From assembly GCA_026545765.1 (NCBI GenBank), contig CM048843.1, forward strand, positions 5,190,001 to 5,254,000: 64,000 nucleotides of DNA. The letters run 5' to 3'. Positions 45,318 to 56,799 of this stretch are shown piece after piece; within the stretch, counting starts at the first letter, position 1; every line of letters starts with the position of its first letter. This DNA is from Plantago major. Its lineage: Eukaryota; Streptophyta; Magnoliopsida; Lamiales; Plantaginaceae. The translations under genes were made by a program, and so were the position numbers. The notes beneath the pieces are model-generated. The model was not told the DNA's origin and searched no databases. It was given only the letters and a program-made list of their open reading frames with translations.

Positions 45318-46080
45318 GCTTAGGACTGTAGTCCGACATAGCGGTTAGGACGTCCCGCTTAGGACTGTAGTCCGTGACAGAGCGGTTAGGACGTCCCGCT
45401 TAGGACAGTAGTCCGATAGAGCGGTTAGGACGTCCTGCTTAGGACAATAGTCCGATAGAGCGGTTAGGATGTCCCGCTTAGGACTGTAGTCCGTGACAGA
45501 GCGGTTAGGACGTCATGGACATATTTCTGTATCAACAATCATCATCATCCATCTCATCCACCATCACTCTCTGACGTCTACCACCTAGCCTACTCCAATG
45601 ACCTACCATCAACCATGATATCCGTCTTCGTCCATCATCATCATCATCATCCATCTCATCCACCATCACCCTTCTACGGGTACCAGCTAGCCTGCTCCGA
45701 TGACTACCGGCTAGGCTGCTCCGAGTCACCTTCCATCGACCTACAACGATCATCATCCATCATGTTCCATCGCCTTCCAAACATGACCAACTATCCTACT
45801 CCAACAAGGTAGCTAGCTCCTCACCGGTGATCATCAGTGCTCTGCCGAACCGATCCAAGCAACAGGATGACTCGACTCTCATCACCCTTCTCTCTCTCTA
45901 GCTCTCTCTCCTTCAATTCTTACATCTTCTTCCAGTTTACTGACTTGAGCGTCGGAGTCCTTTCGGTCGGCACCACACTGGTGTCACCTTGGAACCTCAC
46001 GTCTCTAGGTTTGCTTTTGTTGCCTTGCAGGTCGCTGGTGGCGCCCAATTCCTTAACCTAATTCGATTGTAAATTTCTGA

Positions 46081-46664
46081 GCGTCTACATTTATCATCTC
46101 GATTTCGTAATTTTCTTTAGTTTTCTCGTCCTTTTGTATACACCCATTGCTTTCATATTTGTCGCAAATGGAATTGTGGATGAAGCAAAGAAGATGAAAA
46201 GGAAGGTGACTAATTTAGAACTTGAATTAAAGTATGATACTGGGATAAGCTATGCAATTAAAGGTCAGCCTGCACTGTTGGGTGAGCACTGGTATAATGA
46301 CATACTTTTCTTTGCGTTTATAAGATGTAAGTAATGGTCCAAAAAATGCGGGTGCTAGGGTGGGGTGGGGGGGGGGGGGGGGGGGGGATTAAGAGCAGGT
46401 GAAGTGTACATTTACCCGCATTTATGTTGGAATAGCAGGTAATAGTAACACTTTTGGAACATTACATGCTCGAGTGTATGCTTTACCTGGGCTTCATAAT
46501 AAACACATGTAAATGCGTGTTTTACCTGCGTTTTCTTCAAAATGCAGGTAAATGTGTGCCCTTTACCTGTGTTTTTATGAAAATGCAGATAATGTATTCC
46601 TTTTTCCCTGCAATATCGTACAAACGCATGTAAATGTGGTACATCCAGGTAAAAGTGTTCCATG
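46081..46664. mobile_element. CACTA family 1 relic
   Basis: Shares the 'ggtataatgacatactttt' block with 30160-30290 and has many subterminal-type units TTTACCTGCGTTTT / AAATGCAGGTAAA (46390-46660), with a G run at about 46371-46387. The short frame 46134-46334 (KRKVTNLELELKYDTGISYA) has a coiled-coil look and may be a scrap of an element gene. Termini not found. Confidence 0.45.
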
Positions 46665-47330
46665 TTTCCAGTATATTGACATGATATAGTCCACGAAAAA
46701 AAAAATGCTACTAATTTCCAAATTTTATGTTTAAATCAAACAACTTTCGGTTCTTGAAGCTAGCAGCAAAAGTGTACCTAACTCAATGCACCTGAAAACA
46801 AATATATATGATTCATCACTACCATATACTCAATGCATAAAAAAATAGATTCAATCGCGAGTAATACATACGCCCTCAACTAATCCATTGGTGTTAATCT
46901 CTTGAGTGTACAATATTCCACTCATAGATTCTTCTACAACATGAAATAGTTCTTCTTTTTTTTTTTTTTGCTGTGAGACTAGTAGAATTTGTTATTTTTA
47001 GTGTGAAACATTGGTGTGAGAAATATTCTTCACACCAATATTTTTCATTTGTGATGAGATTTTGACACCAAAGAAGCTTGATAGACCAAAGTATGAAAAG
47101 TGAGGACCGCATCCTTATTGGTGTCAAACATTGGTGTGGAAAATCATTTCACACTAATGTTTAATATTTGTGTTAAAATTTTCACACCAAAAACTCTTGA
47201 ACTAATAAAATACTTTTTGAAATTCTAGGCTGTAATAAGTTTACAAATTTCAATTAATTCAATTTGAACTTACAGTAAAATACAAAAATTTACAGAAATG
47301 TTTAATTGGAGTAGTAGCCTAATAGTTTAA

Positions 47331-48025
47331 GATAAACTTACATCTATCACCCTTTTAACATAGTGTTTAAACGTTTAGGTCCCTAATATTTGAAATATTA
47401 CACTAAAGGACAACTTTTTTTTTTTGTTGACTTTTGTCAAAAAGTCAAATATACCCCCATTTATTTGTAAATGCAATTTTTAATTTATTACACATGTGAC
47501 TCAAAACTTTCCAAGTTTTATAAAAAATCCCGAAACACTGAAACTCAAATAAACATACCCCAAAAATTTTATTTTGTAATATTTCTAACCCTTCTTCTTT
47601 ATTTGGTTAATCCAAAAGGAGAAACTCAAGGGTCAATACCTCAATTATCCTAATCTCCTGTCTTGTTCTCCAACTTCCAACAAATCTTCTAGCTTTCCCA
47701 TCTTATTCGGCTTCCATGACTATAAAGAAATGATCTAGTTTAGGACTCGATTCGTAGATTCGTTAAGAGAGAGAGAAGGGAGACTATAAAAGAAAGGACT
47801 TAAGCTCTCGTCCGTTAGGTCCGTAGGAACTCCTTTAGGTACTCGGTGGTATGCGAGAGGAGCTTGTGCGTTGTAATGTTGATGATGAGAGTTGACTTTT
47901 GTTCTTTGTTGTAAATACTTATATTTCATAAGTCATTTTTAGTCATTCAACGTAATATTTCAAACATTAGAGACCTAAGCGTGCAGTGATGAATATCTTA
48001 AAAGGGTGTCAGATGTAAATTGTCC
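47331..48025. mobile_element. MULE-3, non-autonomous
   Basis: 695 bp with roughly 80-bp imperfect inverted ends (GATAAACTTACATCTATCAC and, inverted, GGACAATTTACATCTGACAC) and 9-bp flanks ATAGTTTAA (47322-47330) and ATAGTTATA (48026-48034), 7 of 9 identical. Interior has no clear gene; the inner wording (TTGACTTTTGT, TTTCAAACATTAG) resembles MULE-2 ends. Confidence 0.75.
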
Positions 48026-48034
48026 ATAGTTATA

Positions 48035-49045
48035 ATAATGATAATAACAATAATAATAATTTATAAAATTATAAATCGCACATTTAAAATGTTCAATTTT
48101 ATTATATAATAAAACTTTAGTAATTAAACCCTTCATTATAGTATAATTTAATTGAAAATGTTATATTTGTGATTAAGATTAATTTTATAGTCAAAGGTCA
48201 AAGTAAAAAGCTTGTGTCCGAACGAATAAAGTACTAAAAAAGAAAATTTATTCTTATAAAAATGCTTTTATATATTATTAATCCGGCCAATTAGTCCATC
48301 TTTAATCTAGCCATTAGTTCATTTTAACCCAATCTGTACAAGTCCAACCCATTAAGACCTCCTACCCCTAACCCTAGCTATAAAAACCATTTCACTCCTA
48401 ATCTCTCTTATACCCCTAACCCATCACCAGTGCCGTTCTCCTTAACCGGCAGTGCGCGGCGCCCCTCCCTTCCCGCTTCAACCACCTACCACGTGCGGCG
48501 GAAATTTCAGATCCAGGATTTTGCAATACATATGGCTGGGTAAGACATGGAGCTTGGCTTGTTTGTTTCTTACTGCTTTCAATTTCCAAGTATCAGAAAA
48601 TCTATCTCTAGGGGCCTGCGCTTGATTAATGAGATATCTAAGGTATTCTGTCTGTGAAAGCAAATTCTTCTCTTAGCATTGTAGCTGCCAGGAAGCGTTG
48701 CATATGTGTAATAGATGGAAAATGATAGTTAAAGATGCATGTTGTGTCTGATTTTGCAATTTCAGTGTTCATGGAGTGAATTCGATTCTGGGTTTCTTTA
48801 GTTTCTTTGTCCATGATTTTTCACCTAGCAAACGTTGCTTTTGGCTTTACCATCTAGTACCCATTTTGTGTTAAATGACTATAATGCCCTCACCTTTATG
48901 TTTCAACAGAGCTCACGTGATGTCTATTTTATAGCCATACCAGGCTACATCTGTATAAGAAACAGGGGTCTTTTGCAATTAGCCAAAATGCAAATAATCT
49001 AACTTGGATTTGAATTCTGAATGTACTGGAAATCCATATTTAAAG
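48035..49045. other. Interior of CACTA family 3, no clear gene
   Basis: AT-rich at first, then a TATA-like CTATAAAAACC (about 48379-48389) followed by a C-rich segment to about 48500 that looks like a gene leader (CACCTACCACGTGCGGCGG). A GGTAAGAC donor-like site follows near 48539. No protein recognised; possibly a captured host promoter and first exon. Confidence 0.35.
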
Positions 49046-49290
49046 CAAACAATGCCCAGCATTGTCAAAAATCATGCCCGGCACACCTAAACAATGCCCG
49101 GCACTATAAAAAACAATGCCCGGCACACCTAAACAATGCCCTGCACTATAAAAAAATAATGCCCGACACACCTAAACAATGCCCGACACTATCAAAAACA
49201 ATGCCCGACACACCTAAACAATGCTCGACACTATAAAAACAATGCCCGGTACTATGAAACAATGTCCGACACTATCGAAACAATGCCCAG
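49046..49290 (+). repeat. Minisatellite of about 42-bp dimeric units
   Basis: About six dimers alternating ACAATGCCCGGCACACCTAA and ACAATGCCCGGCACTATAAA, with C-to-T/A changes increasing to the right. The apparent 71-codon frame here is a product of the repeat. Confidence 0.9.
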
Positions 49291-50790
49291 GAACGTTGTA
49301 CTGAAAACCAATTCCGATATAAAATCCGAACTAAATATGGTTCAAGATTTATTCACATTCAAAATCTAAGAGACTGATGGGCATGTAAACTATCATACCT
49401 AACCACTGATGATTCCTAACACTTCATCTAGGTGTCGGATAACTAAAATGCGGATAACCACCTTCACGAGGAAGATTAGTAGGTGCTGGCACTGTCATGT
49501 TGTCCATTGGAGATGTAATATCATGTCCGTGTTACAACTACAATTCTTGAAATACTTCTCCAGTCACCTTTATCATATTTCTCAAGCCTAACAAAAAATA
49601 ACCTGAAAAATGGATAAATAATCCCACATAAGCCTCAAGATCACAGTATTTAATTTTCCCCGCCCCAAAATCTGATAGAATCCCATCAATTTTACAAGCT
49701 CGAACTTGTTCAAACAGTTCACTCAAATAAAATTAAACCAGAAAGTACCAAGAACATATTTTTATCTTAAAATAGGGACTTGCAAACAAAAGAAACAACC
49801 GAAATAACAAAATTGAGAAACAAAAAACCAAAATTGAGATTACTTGTGTTCGTCTTCAGTCCAAGGCGTGCCTTTCTTCCTCTCTATATAGGTGGAGTAA
49901 ACATAGCAGCAAACAAAATCATAGTCTCAAATGCGTCTCCTGTAACCAGCGAACATGCTGGCTTTCTACCATAAACACGGCTGCTCCGACCATCGGAATG
50001 GCTTCAAATAGGCACGATGAAGACGGGATTGGCTGCCATGGTTAGGGAGAGATGTAAAATTTTGAAAGTGGCATAGTTTTTGGGGATCTAGGTTTTTTTG
50101 TTTATCAGAGACTAATTGAATTGAAGATAGAGCTGGCTTCCTTGGCCTGAATCGCATAGTTACCGAGATGGGTACTAACCATGAAGGCAGAATTAGCCGC
50201 CATTTGTTGCCATCCTTGGTCTGTGGAATTAGGTTTCAATGGTGTGTTGAATTAGGTTATTTGGGTGTACTGTACTTGACTTGCAGAAAGGTTGCAAAAA
50301 TATTTGCACTTTAACCCCAAATCATATCACGTGAGATCCATATATGCAATTACAAAAGGTTGAGAAAGCCTATAGTGGTCCCAAAATTTTCGTTACCAAC
50401 CAGTACATGTAAGTTGGTTTTTGGTAACTAAAGTTTGGTGTTTGTTACTTCAAAAAGAAAGTGTTTGATGAAAAGAAGACCAATGGTGTTGTATGAGTTG
50501 GTAAAAAATCCGTATTAAATCAGGTGTGTTTTTTGTTTCCTTTTGTGAATTTTCTTTTCAATATTTAGTGGGTTATTTTATACAATAATAACTTATTGTA
50601 TAAATTTTAGATATGCCTCTTTCTTTTTTTTTGTTTTGTTTTTTTGTTGCAGGACATGGATAAGATGAAGATGACGATGGATATGGATGAATTAGAGCAC
50701 TCCCAATGGGGGCTTTTGGGGAAAAAAGTCCCCATTTTTTAGTTTAATTTGTACATTTTCATCAGTGTTGTATTAGTCAGGTTTAATTAT
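49291..50790. other. Interior of CACTA family 3, weak minus-strand exon-like pieces
   Basis: Two minus-strand blocks 165 bp apart read ATGGCGGCTAATTCTGCC (start 50203) and ATGGCAGCCAATCCCGTC (start 50039), giving MAANSAFMV and MAANPVFIV, as if one first exon had been duplicated. No protein family recognised. The rest shows nothing supportable. Confidence 0.3.
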
Positions 50791-51949
50791 GAGAAATTTT
50801 TTTTTTGCACTAATAACTTTTGCCCGTTTTTTGAACTTACCCCACAACCTCTTTTTTTAGCATTTCACACCAAAGAGTTTATAAAAATTTTAACATTACA
50901 CAAAGGTTGGATGGCCGTTAAGTTACAGTTAACTTATTTTTAAATTACACCAAAACCTTTGAAAAGACTTGTCTTCGCCATCAGAACATTTCTATAAAGT
51001 AATAATTTATTCATTTTGAAATTTTTTAAATTTTATTCCAACAAAAAGAACACAAGAAGTGTTCCGAAAAATAAAGATTACAACCGAGTCACAAACCAAC
51101 AACGACACTTTACTTTACAACCACAGAAGCTACATACCAAACCATATCCTATCCCTAAGAGAATAGAGAATGATCAACTCTTATCACTCTCTCCATAAAC
51201 ATGATACACTAGTGTATTTTGTCTACTAAACACACTTTCTTTATTTGTTTGCTAAATATAACAATAAGTTTCTTTTATGATAGATATAACAATAAGATAC
51301 TGCATATGTATCTGGCGAATGTGAAATTCCATAGTACACGGATAAAAAATGATAAAATTTATTAGTATATTAATTGGCATACATTCTATCTATAAAATTA
51401 AGTGTTCGAACTCTCTTTACATTCCATCCCTCAATTAGTTGCTTCAATAAAATTACAAAAATGAAGGCACAAAATATATATGCTCGTTCCACGTACATAT
51501 AAGTAGCTTTGTGTCATTTTTTAGACCCAAACACAGGAAGATACACAATTGGCAGGGGTACATATGCAGTTCCTTAAATCACTACACTGAACCAACAAAT
51601 TATATGAAGATTTTGATTGCAAAAGGCAAAAGTCATGGCAAATACGATGCATATTCCAACCATCACTAGACTAGCAACCCCAAACAATTCATGCGAACAT
51701 ATATTTTGATTATTCAAATCAATCAAGAAAGGTTCTGGTGTGATTTAAAAAACAAAAAAAGGTTTTGGTAGCGGGTGCAAATTTTTGAAAAGGTTTTGGT
51801 GTGATTTAAAATACAAACTTAACGGACGTCAATTTTTGGTGTAACGGCAAAATATTACTAAAAGTTATGGTGTGAAATGCAAAAAAAAAAAAGTTTGTGG
51901 GGTAAGTTCAAAAACAGGCAAAAGTTATTAGTGCAAAAAAAATTTACTC
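50791..51949. mobile_element. MULE-4, long-TIR non-autonomous element, perfect 9-bp TSD
   Basis: 1159 bp with inverted ends of about 130-150 bp (left GAGAAATTTTTTTTTTGCAC, inverted right GAGTAAATTTTTTTTGCAC, both continuing CTAATAACTTTTGCC, TGAACTTACCCCACAA and GCATTTCACACCA). Flanks are a perfect 9-bp duplication TTTAATTAT (50782-50790, 51950-51958). No gene inside. The long ends and duplication length indicate Mutator type. Confidence 0.92.
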
Positions 51950-52521
51950 TTTAATTATTGTAGCATTAGATTTTTAGATTTGTAACTGAAAATTATTGAC
52001 ATAGTGCAGTATACATGTATTATTTTATTATATGTTTCATTATTAATGAAATGGAATTAGATTTATAATTTCTTTTATCATTATTTGCATTTTAATTTAT
52101 TTTTTTCCTGCAAATTACATTAAATAAATTTTCTTTTTCTAACCGTAAAATTGGTACAATCTGAATCCAAAAAATACTAATCAAAATTTAATTCAAAACA
52201 TTTTTTTAATTGTAGTGTTTATAATGTTATAAATTGGCATCAAAAGTTTTGACATTAATGTAGACTTTAGTGGGTCATACACTAGTGAAATTGGTGTGAA
52301 ATATTAGCGTGACATGTTATATTCTTCACACCAATACATCTTTCGTGTCAAGGGTTATTGCGTCAAACTTTATTGTCCATACTTCGACACTAAAACGTTT
52401 TGGTGTGAAGCTTTATAGCTTTAGTGTCAATTATTTTCCACACTAAAAATGCTAAATTCTAGTAGTACTTAACGGGGTGTTGCGAGAATCGAACTCCCAT
52501 CTCTCACAAAAAGCAAGAAAC

Positions 52522-54167
52522 TGTTAGGAAATTTGTTAGATATTTTGTTAGAAATATCTGTTTAGATTTTGATCAGCAACATGATGACTTATTTTAGTCT
52601 CAGAAAGGTGATTAGTACTCTTGGTTCACTTGAACATTGTAAAAGAGGAAACCCACTAAGTATGACAGTTTAGCTAATCTTGTATAGGATGTTAGGTCTC
52701 AAAATGTAATTTTTATTTTATGAAGAGAAGACCAAGAAGAAGACATCCAAGCAGAACAAGTTCAACGACATTGAAGACTTGAAGAAACTACACAAGATTA
52801 CTGAAACAGTTTTACAGATACCTTGGCCAGATATCTTGAAGACACGAATAGTTTTAAACAAACTGTGTCACAAGAGATGTCTGAGAAATAAAAGGTCTAT
52901 CTGAAAACAAGGAAAGTGTCCACAGATATCTATTCTCAGATACCTTGAGCTTTAACCACATTTCTGAAGAAGAAATATATATATTGCAAACAAAGTTGTT
53001 TCAATAAAAGTGGTATCTGAAGTTAAAGATAAGAACGTGCAAAGAATCAGAGAAATCTGATCAAGGTTGTCTCTGATACAAAGCATAGTTCCGTTGGCAC
53101 TACAGGACAAAAGTATAGTACAATGCATTAAATGCACGGACAGAGATGTATAAACAAAAGCAACGGTAGCTTTTGAAGAAGAAGAAAAACCTACTACAGT
53201 ACTATACACAGATATCGATAGTTTGAATTTGATTTAAGCCTAACGGATACTATTCAAACGGCACTCAAATTCATCTATAAATATCAACACTTAGACAGCT
53301 TGAGAAGACACACAACCTGAAGAACTTACACTGAACACATATCTCGCTATCTCAAGCAAATTACTTATCCTCAAAGCTTCGCTATGCACCAAAGCTCTTG
53401 ATCTTGAGTAACACTGAAGTTCTAAGTGTCCTGATCCTAAACAAGCACTGCTATCTGTGAAAGAGTTGAATTGAAAGATCAAGTATCTGAGATTCATTCT
53501 CTTGAACATCTATCTAAGACTTGGGTCAGTAAAAAGAACAAGATACCATACATTGAAAAGTGTATTAAGTATACTTGATTCACAGAGCTATCTGATTAAC
53601 TGAAAAGTTAATAAAGAAGCTCATCTGACAACTCAAACCAAAACCAACACCATCATCAAGGAGCGTGTGAAGTACTTAGTTTGAGAAACTAAGGAATAAC
53701 TCCAAGGTTATTGAGCAGGAAGTACTTAGCTTGGGAAGCTAGGAATAGCTCAAAAAGGTTTCGAGTCAGAAGTACTGGCCGGAAAGCCGGGAACAACTCA
53801 GGGGAACATTTGGTTGGGAACCATTTGTTTAAGGAATCTTAGAATAGGATTTTTGTAAGGTGACCTCAATTATCTATTCTAGTGAATTCTAGGTCTTTGG
53901 AAGACCGAAGTGGATTAGTTGGAGGATTACGCCACCTCCAGATACCACTATACTTGTGTTATTTACTTTTCTCAGACTTACTTTTCAAAGAACACACACA
54001 CACTTTAACTGCTTCTCGCACTTATCTATCTTAAGTCTTCCGGCCTGAATCTAAGTATCGATATCTACACGATATCTCGAGAAATAGTTTTATCGACAAA
54101 AGTTTTAAAAGCCTATTCAACCCCCCCCCCCCTCTAGTCTTTTACTTTGCCGTTATCTCGACCAACA
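52522..54167 (+). repeat. 5' LTR of family A copy 2
   Basis: 1646 bp, TGTTAGG to CCAACA. TATA stretch CTATAAATATC at about 53274-53284, poly(C) tract at about 54119-54132, and the 'aagtacttagtttg' type repeats at about 53665-53790. Very similar to the solo LTR at 16409-18139. Confidence 0.95.
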
Positions 54168-54169
54168 AG

Positions 54170-54180
54170 TGGTATCGAGC
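54170..54180 (+). other. Primer binding site region of family A copy 2
   Basis: TGGTATCGAGC two bases after the LTR end, a variant of the initiator-Met tRNA site seen in copy 1. Confidence 0.8.
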
Positions 54181-54281
54181 AGAGGTTCACAAGCCTTCAA
54201 GACCAACCTAGATCCCCAGATAGGTGAAGGAACTTTGTCCATTTTCGAGGACTATTTAATTTGTGTGTTAAGTGTGCAGGA

Positions 54282-56013
54282 ATGTCTCTGAGTGATGCAC
54301 CCGTTCTCAAACCAGAGAACTACGAGAAATGGAAAAATAACATGATGCTCCACCTTGAAGCCATAAGTGACGAAATGATCGAAGTGATAAAGAATGGCCC
54401 AATAGTCATTCAACAACTTAAACAAGTCATGGAGATTTTTAATGGTAGAGACAGAGATCAAAGCGAAGGATCTTCACAAACTGATGCGTCAACAAGTGGG
54501 AGATCTACTAGTCAAGTTATTCACGAACCAAAGCCCAGAGAACTCTGGACATCGGAAGATGCCAAGAGAAACCATCTGGATGGTCAAGCTCGTAATATCA
54601 TCATCAGATCGACACCTGAGCACATACAGTGTAAACTGTGGGGTGCTAAAACGGCGAAAGTTGCCTGGCAACTGATTGAAGAAATCTGTGTCGGAACTGA
54701 GAAAACTAAAGAAAACAAGTTCGAAGTTCTCAAGTTGAAATTTCAAAATTTCAAACAAGGACCCACTGAAACTCTGGAAGAACTTGATTTCAGATTCACC
54801 ACTCTCATGAGTGATATGGCAGCACTTGGGGAAAGCAACATATACTCCCAGTCAGAAAAGATTAAGACTATTGTCAGAAGTCTTAACCACAACTGGGAGC
54901 ATACTAAATTCTTTTATTTTAACCAAGGAATGCCAAATATCACTCGAGTGGAACTCTTCTCACATCTTGCTACGGTTGATTATGAGACAACACAAAGAGA
55001 ACAAACAACTGAAAAGTTGCAGAATATTGCTCTAGTTGCTCAAGGAACTTCTGAAAAGAAGAAAAGCAAGGAAGGGACTGAGGATGCTCTTGCTGCAAAG
55101 CAAATGAACAATATGTCAGTCGAGAAATTGAGAGAAGAAAAGCCAAAGAGAAGCTGAATAAGCATCTAGGCTCAAACTATCACCAGTACAAAAATATGCA
55201 AAGCTCGCTGAACAAGCCATTTCGTAAAGCATCATGTCGAGGAAGTAGAAATTGGAAATGATATCCGCTTCTATTGTCGTAAACTGTCACTTCAAGAAGG
55301 ATTGTCCCGCCTTCAACAAACTAAGGACAGTGACAAGAAATATAGAAGAATCTTCAAGAAGCCGTAAAGCTTTATTAACTGAAGAAAGAAAGAAAATCCA
55401 AACTCAACTGGATGCTCTAGACGTTGAGACAGATTCTGAAGATGACAATTCAGATGACTCAACCTTACCATCACCAGAATTATGTGGAGTTACTCATGAT
55501 ATAATCAACTTCAGCCTCAAGAAGAATGAAATGTGTGGAGTTGCTGAAATTGACGGTCCAGACATCTCTTACATAGAAATCTGTCTTATGGCTGATGAGG
55601 TAACACATACTTCTTGTTATACTTATGAAAGTGATGAAGAAGAAATAAAAGATCTAGAAAATCTCAGGAAAGAACTTGACATCTATGAAAGAGAATTTCT
55701 AATGATCCGAGCTAGAGCCGAAACTCTTGAAGAAGAAAAGAATTCTCTTGCAAAGGAAATTTCTCAATTAGTTAAGATATCTGAGAAAAAGGATGCTGAA
55801 AATACATTTCTCAAAGCTCAGATATCTAAGACTGAAAAGTCACACAAAGAAGCAATGGCTGAATTACGAAAGAAATATGAAGATCTTCTTTCTGAGAACA
55901 AGGAACTCGAAAAGAAAGAATTATCTTTTCAATCTTATGCCAAAGCTAGTGACACTTTTACTGAAGTACAATCTTACTTAAGAGATCCTTCAGAAAAGAA
56001 AGGACTTGAATAA
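54282..56013 (+). pseudogene. gag region of family A copy 2
   Basis: Starts MSLSDAPVLKPENYEKWKNN, passes through the UBN2-like capsid block (TLEELDFRFTTLMSDM, MPNITRVELFSHLATVDYE), a decayed zinc-knuckle region, and a Glu/Lys-rich coiled coil (about 55650-55990; LRKELDIYEREFLMIRAR, ENKELEKKELSFQS). A long Gag with a coiled coil after the knuckle fits Sireviruses. Broken. Confidence 0.85.
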
Positions 56014-56799
56014 TACAGACAGATTGTTCTATCACTCAATAAGAGTGAGGAAAGAAGAACATTTGTAAGTACTCAAAGAAGATGGTTCCCATGCAATCTA
56101 TAGTATCGGATGTAAGACGAAGATTGTTGACAAAGGAAAGGCGATTCTTGACTAAACCTTTGTGGGAAAAACAAGTTAAAACAAAACTGTTGGCACGTCT
56201 CGAAAAGAAACACAACACCTAAAAGTGTAAACACCCACAAGGTTATGTCTCAAAAGGGTAGAATTGCAGAGCCGCAAATTCTCCCATGTCACTTTTTCGA
56301 AAGAAATCGACCAACCAGAGACTAGCAAAGGTGCCGAAAAGATCTCGATAGCTTCAAGTGCTCAAACGGTATGGCTATAAAGGCATCGGGAAACAACTTG
56401 CTCATGAATACAAACAGAGCAAGAACGATGGTTAAAGGCTAGAATTGCTCAAAGCAATTATCAGAAGTGGAAGTTGAATCAAGCCACTGAAAATATGAAT
56501 GCCAGGGCTAGAAGAAATCTGGCAAGGAAAGCTAAGTTTGCTGAAAAGCAAACTCAGAAACCTGACAGGTATCTGAAAGCACCAAATGGAGCACCTAGGA
56601 ACACACCAAGGAAGAAAATAATTCTTAATAATGATAATCATTCAATTAGAATTCCTCCTTATGTTCCTATCAGACAAAAGAATGTTCCAAGGAAATTCAT
56701 TCAAAAATGGATTCCTACTGGAAGATTGTTTAGTCCTGATGGTTCCAACTGTAAATTGAGAACCTAATCTCCTGTTCCCTGTTGTGTGCATAATGCTTC

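Larger units (their letters stand above)
44086..45537 (+). mobile_element. Solo LTR with internal 39-41-bp array (TSD ATCAT)
   Basis: Ends TGTTGAGGG and GTATCAACA, flanks ATCAT on both sides (44081-44085, 45538-45542); the flank lies in a CAT repeat, so the duplication alone is weak evidence, but the termini agree. It contains a G run at about 44264-44284 and a tandem array. The orientation is undetermined. A 545-bp insertion splits the array. No coding sequence. Confidence 0.75.
42950..46080 (+). mobile_element. Tat-type Ty3/gypsy LTR remnant with minisatellites
   Basis: Plus-strand LTR-like sequence: AGCTATATAGGAGG at about 43449-43462 as promoter, then a (CAT)n-bearing minisatellite, then the block TTGAGCGTCGGAGTCC (about 45945-45961), CGGCACC, GGTGTC, TTGCAGGTCGCTGG and TGGCGCC (about 46037). 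The order matches the U5-to-primer-site region of Tat-type gypsy elements. The left end is not resolved (about 42950). It is split at 44086 by a solo LTR. No coding domain seen. Confidence 0.5.
46977..52467. mobile_element. CACTA element, family 3, non-autonomous, with nested MULEs
   Basis: Ends (G)ACTAGTAGAATTTG at 46977-46991 and inverted TACTACTAGAATTTAGC at 52451-52467, close to the CACTACTAGAA terminus known in plants. Both sides have subterminal fields of TTGGTGTGAA / TTCACACCAA units (46997-47190; 52265-52440). Inside: MULE-3, a 42-bp minisatellite, MULE-4, and about 2 kb of unassigned sequence. No transposase. The end bases have drifted, so the 3-bp duplication is not visible. Confidence 0.75.

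Noticed and set aside
44549-45515. Second CRISPR-like repeat array
   Set aside because: The units are contiguous 39-41-bp tandem repeats in a solo LTR and lack spacers.
49021-49290. CRISPR-like regular repeats
   Set aside because: Plant DNA, strict dimer tandem repeat with no unique spacers and no cas genes; an ordinary minisatellite.
52472-52507. tRNA-like T-arm on the minus strand (GGGAGTTCGATTCTCGC)
   Set aside because: Only a T-loop-like word and an acceptor-like tail are present; T-stem pairing is imperfect and no anticodon or D arm could be found before the LTR at 52522.
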